Assembly (NCBI GenBank): GCA_015501595.1
Contig: JADNRX010000001.1
Span: forward strand, 496,001-560,000
From: Hymenopellis radicata
Lineage: Eukaryota > Basidiomycota > Agaricomycetes > Agaricales > Physalacriaceae
Length of the DNA: 64,000 nucleotides
Direction of reading: 5' to 3'
The notes beneath the pieces were generated by a model. The model was not told where the DNA came from, ran no database searches, and saw only the letters and a list, made by a program, of their open reading frames with translations. The position numbers and the translations under genes are program-made. Of this stretch, positions 48,666 through 59,474 are shown in pieces. Each line of letters starts with the position of its first letter. Positions within the stretch are counted from its first letter, which is position 1.

Positions 48666-48719
48666 AGCCCTAATAGTAATAGTACCTGCCGGGTTTACGT
48701 CTCATCCTCCGCGTCCACC

Positions 48720-49960
48720 ATGGCTTCCGCCAAATCCCCCTCTAGTCTGCCTGGCAAGGCTTGGAAGTTATGCAAGACAGTAGTCGTCACTGCGCTTCGT
48801 CGGTACCAGAAGCTACATGTCTTTGGCAAGGTCAATACGACGGTTACTACTGAACATTCATTGATCTGAGCCTTCCGCAGGCATTTATCTGGTTCCTCAT
48901 TGCTTTCTACATCTGCATGGGTGCGTTAGTCTCATTGCTGAAGCTTTGTTGGCCAATGCATGACCAGGAGCATTCATTCTTGTCGTTACTCCTGGGCGCA
49001 TCGCACAGTTCCTCTATGATCAAGCCGAGAAACTCGCCACATGCCTCTGGGCTGGCTAATCCTTGCTGGCACTATCAGTGTGTATTTCGTTGCCGCGTCA
49101 TACGGCCAGCTGAGCCGCGTCGCATAGCTCTCGTCTCTTTCCCTCCCCTCATAGGCCACACCACACTCACCACACTGTGCGGCTTTGCTTATGGAATGAA
49201 GGGCTTTGCGATTGCTGCCACTGCCTCAGTTGTCCCGTCGGCTCTAGTCTTCGTAACTTTGCGCTTCTGCTTCAGTCATCGGTTGCGCCAATGGTCCACC
49301 CAAAGCGATAAATGGCAGGCTTTGGAATCGGTTGTTGTAAGCACCATCCACACATGCCCGTTATGCCTTCCTTCACGTAAGACAGCGTGCCAAAGGACTG
49401 CCTCTGATCATTCTAATCCGAATCTCTCCTTTCCCTCCTTGGGTGTATTCTAATTCACTTTTCGCTGTGCGTGTTCCGACATTCAAATTGAACGACGTCT
49501 CATCCTTGACAGTCCATTGAAGCTGTGTCATTGTGGCAGTTCGTAACAGCAACGCTGTTCGTCTTACCGAAAATTCTCCTCCATGTCTTCATCGGGTCTC
49601 GAATGGCTGCGTTGTCCGATGGCGAGAGTCGCCGACACATGGATACGCGTAGGCCTGCTGCTGTTTGAATATGTTCAATGGCTAACTCGATGTTTAGAAA
49701 CCAAAGTTATAAACGGGTTGCTCATAGGAGCTGGAATCTTGGTTGCTATCTTCACGAGCTGGTATGTATCATCGCTGCTGCCGTCAGCGTCTTCCCTTAT
49801 CCTCACACACGTCTCCAGGTTGGTATATACTCTCGTGCAGAAACACATTCGGGAACTTGAAGGTGTGCCTCCAGAGGTGGATCGAATGGCCGCTGAGGCA
49901 CTAGAGGAATATGACGAGGGCGCACCGTTACTCAAACCCGCCGACGAAGAAGAGGATTGA
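48720..49960 (+). CDS. TVP38: TVP38/TMEM64-family Golgi membrane protein
   Basis: A multi-pass membrane protein of the SNARE-associated (VTT/DedA-like) family; yeast Tvp38 sits in the late Golgi. The start MASAKSPSSLPGKAWKLCKT is followed by spans (FIWFLIAFYICMGAFILVVT and a following Ile-rich span) and the core motif FPPLIGHTTLTTLCGFAYGM. A second conserved block, RAKGLPLIILIRISPFPPWV then YSNSLFASIEAVSLWQFV, is rebuilt across introns. LPKILLHVFIGSRMAALSDG follows, then the last span (KVINGLLIGAGILVAIFTSW) and an acidic tail ending EEED (stop 49958-49960). Relatives have lipid scramblase activity. About six introns. Confidence 0.87.
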
Positions 49961-50104
49961 GCATCTACTAATACACGACTTGATCATTATTTATCTCGGA
50001 CACATGATGGGACAGTCAATGACCTTTCCATACAGAGGTGATTCTAGATGTACAATAAATTGATAACAGTATGACGGGCACAGGCGGAGCGAATGCGTCC
50101 ATGT

Positions 50105-51293
50105 TTATCGCCTGGCCTTTTTCGAAGGACCAACCCCAGAAGGAGTTGCAAGCACACTGCGTTTCTTCGCTGTACGAGAGTAGTGAGCTAGGACCCATTC
50201 ACGTTCCGCCTCGGTCTGCTCTATGGTCCCTTGGCGGATTTCATAGGCTGGAGAAGAGGTTAATACGGGGACAGGTAGGATGTTGGATGAACTTACGCTT
50301 CATCTCAAATCGAGGCCCAACCTCCGCCAGTTGAACTTGTCGTTGGACATTGACGAATACATGATGTCTAAAGGACATTAGGAGCGTAAGCATAAAAAGT
50401 GTAGTTGTGCTTGCCGGAATGATATGAAGTCGTCTTCGTTCGCAAAGGTCATGACCCGTTTACTGTCTTCCTTGGGCACGGGGAATAGGTACTTGAGGAC
50501 ATCACGTACACGCTCACCAAGTGTTGAAGAGAAGTTGTCGAATATTAAGTGAGGGTACTGTTCGGAGACGGTGGAATTTTGATAGGTTGCGATGTCGTGC
50601 CGTAGGGAGACGTTGCTTAGGGTAAAGTAAACTGTAGGACCGTGGGGGAAGTGGGAAACAATCATGGCATCTATTCTGAATGTTAGTGCGTTACCAGCAG
50701 AATTGAGGTACACGAACCGGGTTTCCCTCGATGTTCATGTAGGACGATAAGATCTGTCACGTCGTTTGCTCTACAAGCATCTGCGAGCTCTTTGATGACA
50801 TAGTTTCCTCGATTTATTCGATGTGAATTGGGAAAGACAAGACGCATTTCCTGATGAACATGAATAAATATACATAGACCCTACGTGTCGGCGAACCTTG
50901 GAAAACTGTAATAGCTTGGATGAGGGATCGCGGGAGGTCGTTATGACGATTTTTGGGTCTGCTATGCCCGCTCGGGAATATTCACTGTCAATGTGAGTTG
51001 TTGGATCTAGAAAACATAAGTCAATGCACAGATATTCCTTCAAGCCTACCAACCAGTTTGAGCTTCGTCGAACTCGAGTTCTTTTCCGAGCCGCTTCGCG
51101 TCCTTTCTCATCTCGGTCGGCAGCGATTTTCCAGAGCCAAGTGCATCCTTCAGGACTTGTTTCCGCTCGAATGTCTGTCGCTCCTGCGCCTCCAGGGATT
51201 TTTGGTATACATATGACCTCCGTTCGCGTATCTGTCTTCGCAGCTGCCATATTTTGAGTAAAATGCGGTGAAACTGCTAAATATTCTTACCAT
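50105..51293 (-). CDS. IMP4: U3 snoRNP protein IMP4 (Brix domain)
   Basis: IMP4 binds U3 snoRNA and pre-rRNA in the SSU processome. The coding start is an exon of just ATG (51291-51293), then a 47-nt intron (51244-51290), then [40 protein letters not shown] and [12 protein letters not shown]. The Brix domain follows: [91 protein letters not shown] and [19 protein letters not shown]. It ends with a basic tail (GPSKKARR) and stop at 50105-50107. The splice after ATG is supported because the family begins M-L-R-R. It is head to head with UTP12. Confidence 0.93.
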
Positions 51294-51384
51294 CGTCGGT
51301 GTCGAGCAGGAAGAGCGAAAAAATGCCGGCACGTGCCTGACGCGAAATTCGAAATTCGAAAAATACTGCTTTAACACGTCCATC
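51294..51384. promoter_or_regulatory. 91-bp bidirectional promoter of IMP4 and UTP12
   Basis: This is the whole space between the start codons of two SSU processome genes. It contains a run of A after GCG (near 51318-51330) and a tandem CGAAATT element followed by CGAAAAA (near 51343-51364). These resemble A-rich ribosome-biogenesis promoter elements only loosely. Co-regulation is inferred from geometry and function. Confidence 0.5.
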
Positions 51385-54300
51385 ATGGTGCAGAGCTACC
51401 TGCGCCATGGCCCGACGCAGGCATTCGGTCTTATCTGCAGCTCATCGTCCAACGCCGTCTACGATGGCAAACTAGCCTATGTCCCGGCCCTCGAGGATGT
51501 CCTCGTCTGGGACATGAAAAAAGGACAGATGGTCAGTGTGCGGCTTCCTGGCTAGCAAAAGGCGCTGATTTGTTCGTAGATCGCCATGTGGCACGAAACT
51601 GGACATCGAGCAGAAGTTACCTTGCATCGCGCGGTCGCCCCAAGCGCAGGTTTTCGCCGTCGGATACGCTGACGGCTCCATTCGACTCTGGAATGCGGCG
51701 GAAGGATCGGTCATTGCCACCTTCAACGGCCATAAAAAGGCTGTTTCTGCTCTTGCTTTTGACGAGCAGGGAGCACGGCTTGCATCCGGCTCACAAGACA
51801 CCGATCTAATTCTCTGGGATGTTACCGCTGAAGCAGGTCTATTCCGGTAAGCATACTCGCCTATAGCTTTTTGAAATAATCCTGAATCGCGTCTAGACTT
51901 CGTGGACATCGCGATCAGGTTACTTGCATTCGCTTCCTGAGACCCTCAGAAAAATACCCTTCCACTTCCACTACCTCTCTTGCTGGTTTTCTAGTCACCA
52001 TCTCGAAGGACACCTTCATGAAAGTCTGGGACTTGACGACACAACATTGCATTCAGACTGTTGTCGCCCACCGCTCTGATGTCTGGGCTATGGACGTCGA
52101 TCCAGCTCAGGAACTGCTCTTTACTGGCAGCGGCGAAGGAGAGGTCAAGGCATGGAAAATTGATCACGATACACTACTCGAAGGCTTAAAAGAGACGGAA
52201 ACCGGCGAAGCAAGTATCATCTCACCCCCTACTGAATCTCAATTCTAACGTTCTCCCAGGTTTCCAAGTTAATAACTCCCTTCTCCGACTTGCCATTATC
52301 CTCAACGCAACGTGTCGCGCAAATCTCTTTCCACCCTACGGAATCCTATGTTGCCATTCAGTCTCACGACCGTTCCGTTGAGGTGTTCAGAATACGAACC
52401 GAGGAAGAAGTTCTGAAAAAGCAAGCCAGGCGTAAGAAGCGAGCCAAAGAAAAGAAAGACAAGGCAGGCAAAGAAGCACCTGTGGATGAGGAAGATAGCG
52501 AGGTTAAACTCGTAGACTTGTTCACTCCTCACGTGGTTATCCGCGCAAACGCCAAAATCAGATCGTTTGATTTCGCTGTTGATTCAACGTCGGCGAAAGG
52601 AGGTGTCCAGGTAAGCCTATAATGTCGCAACGTGACTATTCACTAGACACATACTTAGATCCTAATGGGACTTGCCTCGAATGCATTGGAAGTATATAAT
52701 ATACCGGCACCTTCAAAGTCGAAGAACGCACAACCGGAAGCCAGTCGGTTATTCTCTGTCGACCTTCCAGGCCACCGAACCGATATAAGGTCACTCTCCT
52801 TGAGTTCCGATGACCAACTACTAGCGTCGGCTTCAAATGGTACGTGCTGGCGCTCTGGCTCACCCTCTTGGGCTCACTACCGCTCAGGCTCTGTAAAAAT
52901 ATGGAACATGAAGACGACATCATGTATCCGCACCATGGAATGTGGCCACGCCATCTGCAGTACGTTTCTGCCAGGCGATCGGCATGTTCGTTTTCAGACC
53001 CATTACGATTATTACTGTACATTGACCGCATCATCAGGTTGCAGTGGGCACAAAAAGTGGAGAAATCCTTATATATGATGTTGCTGCATCCGCATTGATA
53101 GAAACCATAAGTGCTCATAGTGGTGCGGTGTGGTCTTTACATGTACGTGCGGATGGGCAAGCTTTGGTCAGTGGTAGTGCCGACAAGGACGTCAAGTTTT
53201 GGGAGTTTGGTCAGAAAGCGCCGACTGAGAGCAGTGTACGTATCTCCTCTTACATCTCTCCAACTTCGCGCTAATCAAGCTTACAGACTCAGAGTGGTCA
53301 GACTTTAACACTAACGCATATACGGACTCTCAAGATGACGGACGATGTGCTCGCCGTGCGGTACAGTCCTAACGGCAAGCTCTTGGCGGTGTCGCTGTTA
53401 GATTCGACTGTAAAGGTTTTCTACCAAGATTCGCTAAAATTCTTCCTATCGCTGTACGGGCACAAGGTTCGCTGGTCATACTTCCTGACGCCATTCCTCA
53501 TCTCAATCGAAACTTCAGCTTCCTGTTCTGTCGATGGACATTTCACACGATTCAAAACTAATCGTTACATGTTCTGCGGACAAAAATGTGAAGATATGGG
53601 GACTTGATTTTGGGGACTGCCACAAGTCAATATTTGCTCACGACGAAAGTGTGATGCAAGTGGCATTCGAGCACCAATCCCACTACTTCTGGACTGTCGG
53701 CAAGGATAGCATGCTGAAATATTGGGATGGGGATAAGGTTCGTGGGGAGGTGTCGCGCACTTGAACTCATCCTTGACCTCCATTTGCAGTTTGAGAACAT
53801 CCAAAAGTTGGAAGGACACCATCGGGAGGTGTGGGCCCTAGCACTCAGTCATCACGGCAATTTCGTTGTCACTGGTTCGCATGACAAGTCGATCCGTGTC
53901 TGGGAGAAACTTGAAGAGCCGGTACGTTGCATTACGCCCAACACGACTCACGCTTACCTGACGCTTCTCTAGCTCTTCTTAGAGGAAGAACGAGAACGCG
54001 AACTGGAGCAATTGTACGAACATGATATCGCCGATACCCTTAATCGCCAGAACGACGGTGAAGGATCGGCCGATCAGGCAGAGACTACTGCGGTGTCGAA
54101 GCAGACTGCTGAGACCCTTATGGATGGAGAGCGTATCATGGAGGCCCTCACCTTGGCTGATGATGAACGTCGGATATTCGCCGAGTATGAGGAGTCTATG
54201 GCTCGTTCGGCACCCGACGACGCCATGCGATTACAGCCGCCACCTCGCAATCCCGTTCTCGCTGCTTACGACCTTGAACCAGAGGCTTATGTTCTCAGGG

Positions 54301-54757
54301 TAGTCGAGAAGGTGCATAGCACGTCACTACACGACGCGTTGCTCGTGTTGCCATTCGGTAAAGTCGTGTCTTTGATGAACTACTTGAACATCTGGGCGCA
54401 AAAGGTCGGTAGTAACACCTCGTCAATATGTAAGATCTGACACGATGACTCTAGGAATGGAACATTCTCCTTGTTTCGCGGATACTGTTCTTCCTCCTCC
54501 GCACGCATCATCACCAGATTGTCGCGAATCGTATAATGAGAACCGCGCTCATTCCGCTCAGAAAGCATCTACGTGCGGCGCTACGGCGGCAGAAAGATCT
54601 CATTGCTTATAATATGGCCGCGTTACAGCACATGCGTCGGCAAAATGACGATGAGAGGAATGTTCGGTTCTTTGAGGAGGAGGACATGGACGAGGAAAGA
54701 ATACGAGCAAGGATTTCAGAAGGCAAGAAGCGCAAGCGCGTCGCTCTGCAAGCATAG
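51385..54757 (+). CDS. UTP12: SSU processome WD40 protein UTP12 (WDR3, DIP2)
   Basis: A tandem WD40-propeller protein of the UTP-B complex, acting in nucleolar 18S rRNA maturation. It starts [20 protein letters not shown]. Visible repeats include [148 protein letters not shown] and [21 protein letters not shown] basic insert ([20 protein letters not shown]) separates propellers. The C-terminal UTP12 domain follows ([20 protein letters not shown], then [20 protein letters not shown]) and ends [10 protein letters not shown] (stop 54755-54757). About a dozen introns. Confidence 0.94.
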
Positions 54758-54840
54758 ATATGTTTACATGTCGGGAAGGCCAAAATGAGTACAGATTGTC
54801 AATGAAAAGATAGCAGTACAGAGATACATGGTGGATGTGT

Positions 54841-55347
54841 TTATGAAGGGTAATTGTCGTTGTCGGTGGTACAGAATATCTTGGTGAAGAACCGGGGATC
54901 ATGGATCAGTCCGATTACCTTGTCGATTATTGTCATGTCTGCGCGACACCATGAGCAGAGTAAGCGGCGAAGAAGGAAATTTCCCGCACCTATATCTCCA
55001 GGCATATGTATGGCTATGAGCATGTTCATACGACCTGGTTCGGTGACTTTCCCAATGATCTCATAGAATGTTTCCGTTACTTGCTCTCCCTGTTGCGACA
55101 CGCGTTAATACCAGTGCGTTACGTCCAGCATACGAGCGTACCACTGCAAGTTTAACGATGACCTCGCCGCCATCACTAGCCTCGACTGTCACTGTGTCCG
55201 CGTCCGTGTTTACCTGTAAGAGCATGAGACGGCCACCAGGCGACACGCAGAGGTACATACCGTTTTGATTTTGCACGGAAGGCGCACGATTTGACCGACA
55301 AATTGTTGCATTAACGCGGAATTGACGCGAGGGTTGTTCTTTTCCAT
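54841..55347 (-). CDS. RFA3: Replication protein A 14-kDa subunit (RPA3)
   Basis: The smallest subunit of the single-stranded DNA-binding RPA complex, an OB fold. Exon 1 (from 55347) gives MEKNNPRVNSALMQQFVGQI then VRLPCKIKT. Exon 2 gives VNTDADTVTVEASDGGEVIV and KLA. Exon 3 gives GEQVTETFYEIIGKVTEP. Exon 4 gives DMTIIDKVIGLIHDPRFFTK then IF and a short polar tail (stop 54841-54843). The arrangement R-V-N-S...FVGQ...R...V-E-V...G-K-V...HDPRF...IF is that of RPA3 proteins. Longer frames here (His-rich, starting 55408) disappear once the introns are applied. Confidence 0.85.
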
Positions 55348-56132
55348 GGTGGTGGTGGTAGTAGTGGTGATGATCAGAGAAAAGATTCAGAACGAGCTGT
55401 GACGCCATGCATCACATCACATGACTCCCACGTGTGTGGCGTCGTGTGTGACAAGGAGGCCGTAACATTGCAAGTTGCCAGTATGCTATTGCATCAAGGC
55501 TAGACCCTCTGCTCAGTCATTGAAAATGGTAACGCATGAAAGAAATTGGGGTTCCAACATCATTCACCGGCAAAAATCGAAAGATGGATGCGGTCGATTG
55601 TAAACGCAACTTGATTCAAGCACTACATCGTCTGATGCTCAAAAAGGCACTCCACAGCGTCAGCCTGAAGCTGGTTGACTGCACCACTCATTGCCTCCAT
55701 CGAGTCCGCCATAGTAGCGGCCAGCGCGGTTGCCTCTTCCTCAAACTGCCCAACATTAAACGTGCACCGAGTCCCATGGAGGAGCTCCAAGCCCTGGAGG
55801 ATCGTAAACGGGCTTTATCGAGTTCTCGGCGACAGTCAGCAGATAGGCAGATGCAATTCTTTCAAATGACCTCCATGATTGAAACTCGATGCTGAGACGA
55901 GACGTCAAAGTGAAGAGCCTCCTTTACAAACATCCTAGCATCTAACCCGATTGGTCTAGATTGTCCCCACGATGGCTTCGAGGATTTAGATGTACTTCGC
56001 CTTGAGTCCCTATCTTCGGGGATACGTTCGTCCCCTCTTGGCAGCTCCATCCAACGACAGACAGCTGTCCGCATAAACTCAGTATTGCTGTATATTGAGG
56101 GTTGATAACGGGAAAAAATAATTGCACAAGTA
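55348..56132. other. Long interval with an unassigned coding-like reverse-strand frame
   Basis: About 785 bp between RFA3 and the esterase gene. On the reverse strand, 55623-55814 is open and reads like an acidic amphipathic helix (GQFEEEATALAATMADSMEA, then MSGAVNQLQADAVECL), ending at a stop (55623-55625). I could not find its upstream exon or identify it. Plus-strand frames over the same bases (e.g. 55536-55895) look less protein-like, though MEELQALEDRKRALSS is possible. No function is assigned. Confidence 0.35.
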
Positions 56133-57275
56133 CTACAAGCATTGTGAATACCCTGAACAATAGTCTCGGCGTCAGCGCCTGAAAAAGAAAGGGCGAAGTA
56201 GGGAGCGTACATTGATTACTAGCTGTGCACGTATATGGAGACTCGCACACTGTAGGTCCCTGTAACCATTAGGTTCAGTCATGTAGGAAGAATACGAACG
56301 AGGATTTACCGTCCATCCTTGACCTGTCCAGCAAAATCAAGTCAGTGAGCATTCGCGGAACATATTCGAAATAACTTGCCACCACATTGTCCCCAGTGAG
56401 TCTGAGTGGGCCCCGGTGCTGACGTGGTTGTGGTCAAAGTCGGCGTAGTAATCGTCGTTGAACTAGTAGTAGTCGTGGTTTGTCCTGGGTCTGTGGGACC
56501 GCTGGGACCATCGAAGAACCCCAAATCACTCGCAGCCTGCATTCCCTGGTCCCACACAGTCGCCATCTTGGAATAACCTTGATCATTAGGATGCACGACA
56601 TCCGACATATCTGGACTGCTCAAGAGATTCCCCATATCAACCACCAACACTTTCTTGCCCGCATTCCGTCGCGTCGCCACAACAGCAGGAATCGCGGCAT
56701 TGTAGGCTACGATACGCGACTGCGTAGTGCTGACCGTTGAGAATATAATCTGGGCGACGATAAGTGTGGCGTTCGGACTCGCTGTGAAGATCTGGTCGAT
56801 GAGGCTTCCTAGTCTCGCAGGTGCGTTGGCTATATCGGAATTCAGCCCCATATCGTTCGTCCCGATGTGGAGGAGCACAACATCGGGGCGTTGTGCCAGA
56901 GAGGCTTTCGCTCCGGCATCGGCCGCGATTTGAGCAATAGTGAAACCACTATGACCTTCGTTGTCGTTGTCCGCCATCGTGCCCGCTTTGATGGACCCAA
57001 TCATGTCGATCTGATTGGAGCGGGCATCTAGGAGACGATGAAGAACGTTACGGTAGGCATTACCGTCGGAGCTGCCGATGCCAAAGGTAATTGAGTCTAT
57101 GGTTGATGATCATGAGGCAGCGAGGACGGAAAGCAACCATCGCGGACATACCCCCCAAAGGCAGGACCACCAGTTTTTTGCCAGTTTGGCGTGTTGTAAG
57201 TGACTCTACGGCAAGCGATCGGGCAGCATGAAACGTGGCAAAGAGCGCGAGAAGAAGCTGAAAGGGCTTCATCAT
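56133..57275 (-). CDS. Secreted CE3-like SGNH esterase with C-terminal CBM1
   Basis: A secreted carbohydrate esterase. The start gives MMKPFQLLLALFATFHAARS, a signal peptide. The catalytic domain begins LPLGDSITFGIGSSDGNAYR (Gly-Asp-Ser nucleophile, rebuilt over an intron). MADNDNEGHSGFTIAQIAAD and PDVVLLHIGTNDMGLNSD follow (Gly-Asn-Asp-like block), and the Asp/His pair sits in DMSDVVHPNDQGYSKMA. This is the CE3 (acetyl xylan esterase) pattern. A Thr-rich linker leads to a CBM1: THWGQCGG, QGWTGPTVCESPYTCTASNQ, then YYCSGYSQCL. Three introns split the CBM1, one being GC-AG (56324-56379). Stop 56133-56135. It probably deacetylates plant polysaccharide on cellulose-rich walls; substrate is inferred. 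Confidence 0.87.
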
Positions 57276-57506
57276 GAATGCTGTTGGAATCCAAGCCTTC
57301 TAACGCCCGAGGTTTTAAGAACGCTGGGTGCACGTCGGTGAAATAAACATGTAGTCGCATTCAAGAGTGAAAGACATGACCACCTCAGAGTGAGAGGCAA
57401 GAACTCGGAGGCAGGTGCGCAAGTTATTTACCTATAAGGAGGAACTATCCCAATGTCCACCTCAAAACAACGTAGTAATTCTGCCGAAGCAAGTACAACT
57501 CTTGAC

Positions 57507-59377
57507 TTACGCGGTCAGCTTTTGATCAAGCTTAGCGAAACCCTCGAAGAACGAAGTGAATAAATCGATCGCGTGCTGCACATCGTGCGATCCGCCGGTC
57601 TCTCTAATGGAATGCATCGACAGCATACCCATCCCGATATCGACTGTCCGCATGCCAATCGTTGACAAGTGAGGTCCTACAGTAGAGCCACAAGCCCTAA
57701 AGGCAACATTGTCAGAAGCAGCTTGACGCAAACAAGGAAATCAAAATCTCACATGTCATTCCGAACTTCATATTCCTGAACTTTGCCTCCCTTCTTCTCG
57801 ATTAATTGCTTGACCATGAACGTGCTGACCGCATCGCTGGTGTAACGTTGTTTGGCATTCGTCTTAATCACAACGCCACCGTTGATAACAGGCGCATGAT
57901 TCTCTTCGTGTTTAGACGTGTAGTTCGGGTGAACAGCATGCCCCATGTCGCAGGAAATCAAGAAGGATCGAGCAATAGATTCTGCCATTGACTCCGGCGT
58001 AGGAGACAGACGGCTTAGAAGCGAAGGAACAAGGTTGGATTCTGCTCCCGACATAGACACACTGCCGATTTCTTCGTGGTTGAAAAGAGCAATGCAGTTT
58101 ACGTTGCCTTCGAGCATGGCCGCGTTCGTCGATGATGCAAAGGATGACAACGCATCGACGGCGCAGAAGCTGGAAGGAGATAGTAAGTGGAGGATTATGT
58201 ACAGGTTCAAGAAATCCTACGATGAGAATAGATTGTCAAGCCGAGGACTAAACACAAATTCGTTATCTAGACCTCCTAGAACAGATGGTTGAGTATCGTA
58301 TAACGCGCTTTGAAATCTGTCAGCAGGTGTATCTGCTTCGATACATCCAGCACATACAGTTCAAAATCGTGAATTTCTTCAGGCGCGACTGATAGCTCTC
58401 CGGCCAACAGGGACAAGAGTTCAGGATGGTGGTTCTTCTGGACGCTGGATGCTTTTTCTTCAGATGTCGAAGACTCGTTGTTGCTCCTGTTCAAGTTCGA
58501 TGCAATGAGGCCAAGGATGGGGACCATCTCTGTCTCCAGGTTAAACTTGAGCGCTGATATTTACGCGATTAACACCGATATCACTCGAAATAATGATGAA
58601 GACGCACAGTCATTGACATTTCTGTCCACTGATAGTACGCGGTCAACACCCATATCACTCGTAATAATGATGAAGACGCACAGTGAATGGCCAGAGTCGG
58701 TATCCTCAACAGCGGCCTATCAATTTTGAGCAGCTTCGAGGTAAAGTTTCCAGCAGAGTCGGAGATAATGACTCGTCCTGCCAGAGAGAGATCGCGGTCA
58801 AGCCACGAGTGCCATATTCCTTTTCATATTTTATTTGAGTATCAGGAGCAAGGAAAAGCAAGGAACGTACCTCCGCCATAGGTTTCGACACCGACCTGCA
58901 AGTATCCAGCCTTGGATTTCTTGGATACGGGTCTGACCTACACAGACTGATCAGACGGCCATGCTACACAAATTAGAGCAGACACTGGCTCGCAAGTTGG
59001 GACTGTCGACGTGGGTAGCGACGATGCTCAAACCGGCTCCGCGTTTCCATTGGGGAGGGAGAGTAAAGGCGACCAAGGCGGCTTGGTTTCTGTTGGCGGC
59101 GTCATGAAGAAAATGGCATCATACGATGATGGTTGACAATCACCGTACGAAATAGTAACTTCCTCCGGGCTTGATGATGTTGTCCCAGTTGTCCACTTCG
59201 CGTAACTGTCGCCCGTGAGCTGTATCACTAATCTGAAGCCATCGCACGCACCTTGCGGAAGCCAGCGGACTCGAGACGCACCCCAGCGTTGTGCACAGCG
59301 TGGAACGGTGTCGGCGACGCATTGAGAAAGGTCAGCAATCGCTTCGCAGCTTCGGGGCTATTGGGGTAAAGCATCAT
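57507..59377 (-). CDS. Aspartyl aminopeptidase (M18, DNPEP/APE4-like)
   Basis: A dinuclear-zinc M18 peptidase removing N-terminal Asp/Glu. It starts near 59377 (LYPNSPEAAKRLLTFLNASP, then TPFHAVHNAGVRLESAGFRK). WDNIIKPGGSYYFVRN and the first zinc motif THVDSPNLRVRP follow. VGVETYGGGIWHSWLDRDLS and RPLLRIPTLAIHLDRNVND lead to LKFNLETEMVPIL. FVFSPRLDN should follow near 58260, then IALFNHEEIGSVSMSGAESN (catalytic Glu-Glu), ISCDMGHAVHPNYTSKHEEN, VSTFMVKQLIEKKGGKVQEY, CGSTVGPHLSTIGMRTVDIG and MLSMHSIRETGGSHDVQHAI. Stop 57507-57509. Exon LDRNVND is only 21 nt and lies between two near-identical introns (58629-58681 and 58554-58607). The start could be 59377, 59374 or further upstream. Confidence 0.92.
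58554..58607 (-). repeat. Duplicated intron, copy B (aspartyl aminopeptidase gene)
   Basis: A 54-nt GT-AG intron, phase 1, between exons ending NVND and starting LKFNLE. Read on the coding strand it begins GTGCGTCTTCATCATTATT, exactly as copy A does, and 48 of 54 aligned columns match copy A. Confidence 0.85.
58629..58681 (-). repeat. Duplicated intron, copy A (aspartyl aminopeptidase gene)
   Basis: A 53-nt GT-AG intron, phase 1, just upstream in the transcript of copy B and separated from it by a 21-nt exon. Both copies follow an exon ending in ACT. The exon sequence itself is not duplicated. Confidence 0.85.
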
Positions 59378-59474
59378 GTTGGAGACGCAAGAGAGGGCAC
59401 GTCGATGTAGCATCAGCCGGTTCCACGTGCTCATCCACGCGAGGGAGACAACTGTCTGATGATGTACAAAGTCT

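Noticed and set aside
55061..55408. His-rich 115-codon reverse-strand frame
   Set aside because: It is an unspliced shadow of the RFA3 gene; the spliced model starting at 55347 reproduces RPA3 motifs.
58554..58681. A roughly 40-bp direct repeat that looked like a minisatellite
   Set aside because: Splicing of the aspartyl aminopeptidase gene shows that each copy is exactly one intron, so it is reported as an intron duplication instead.
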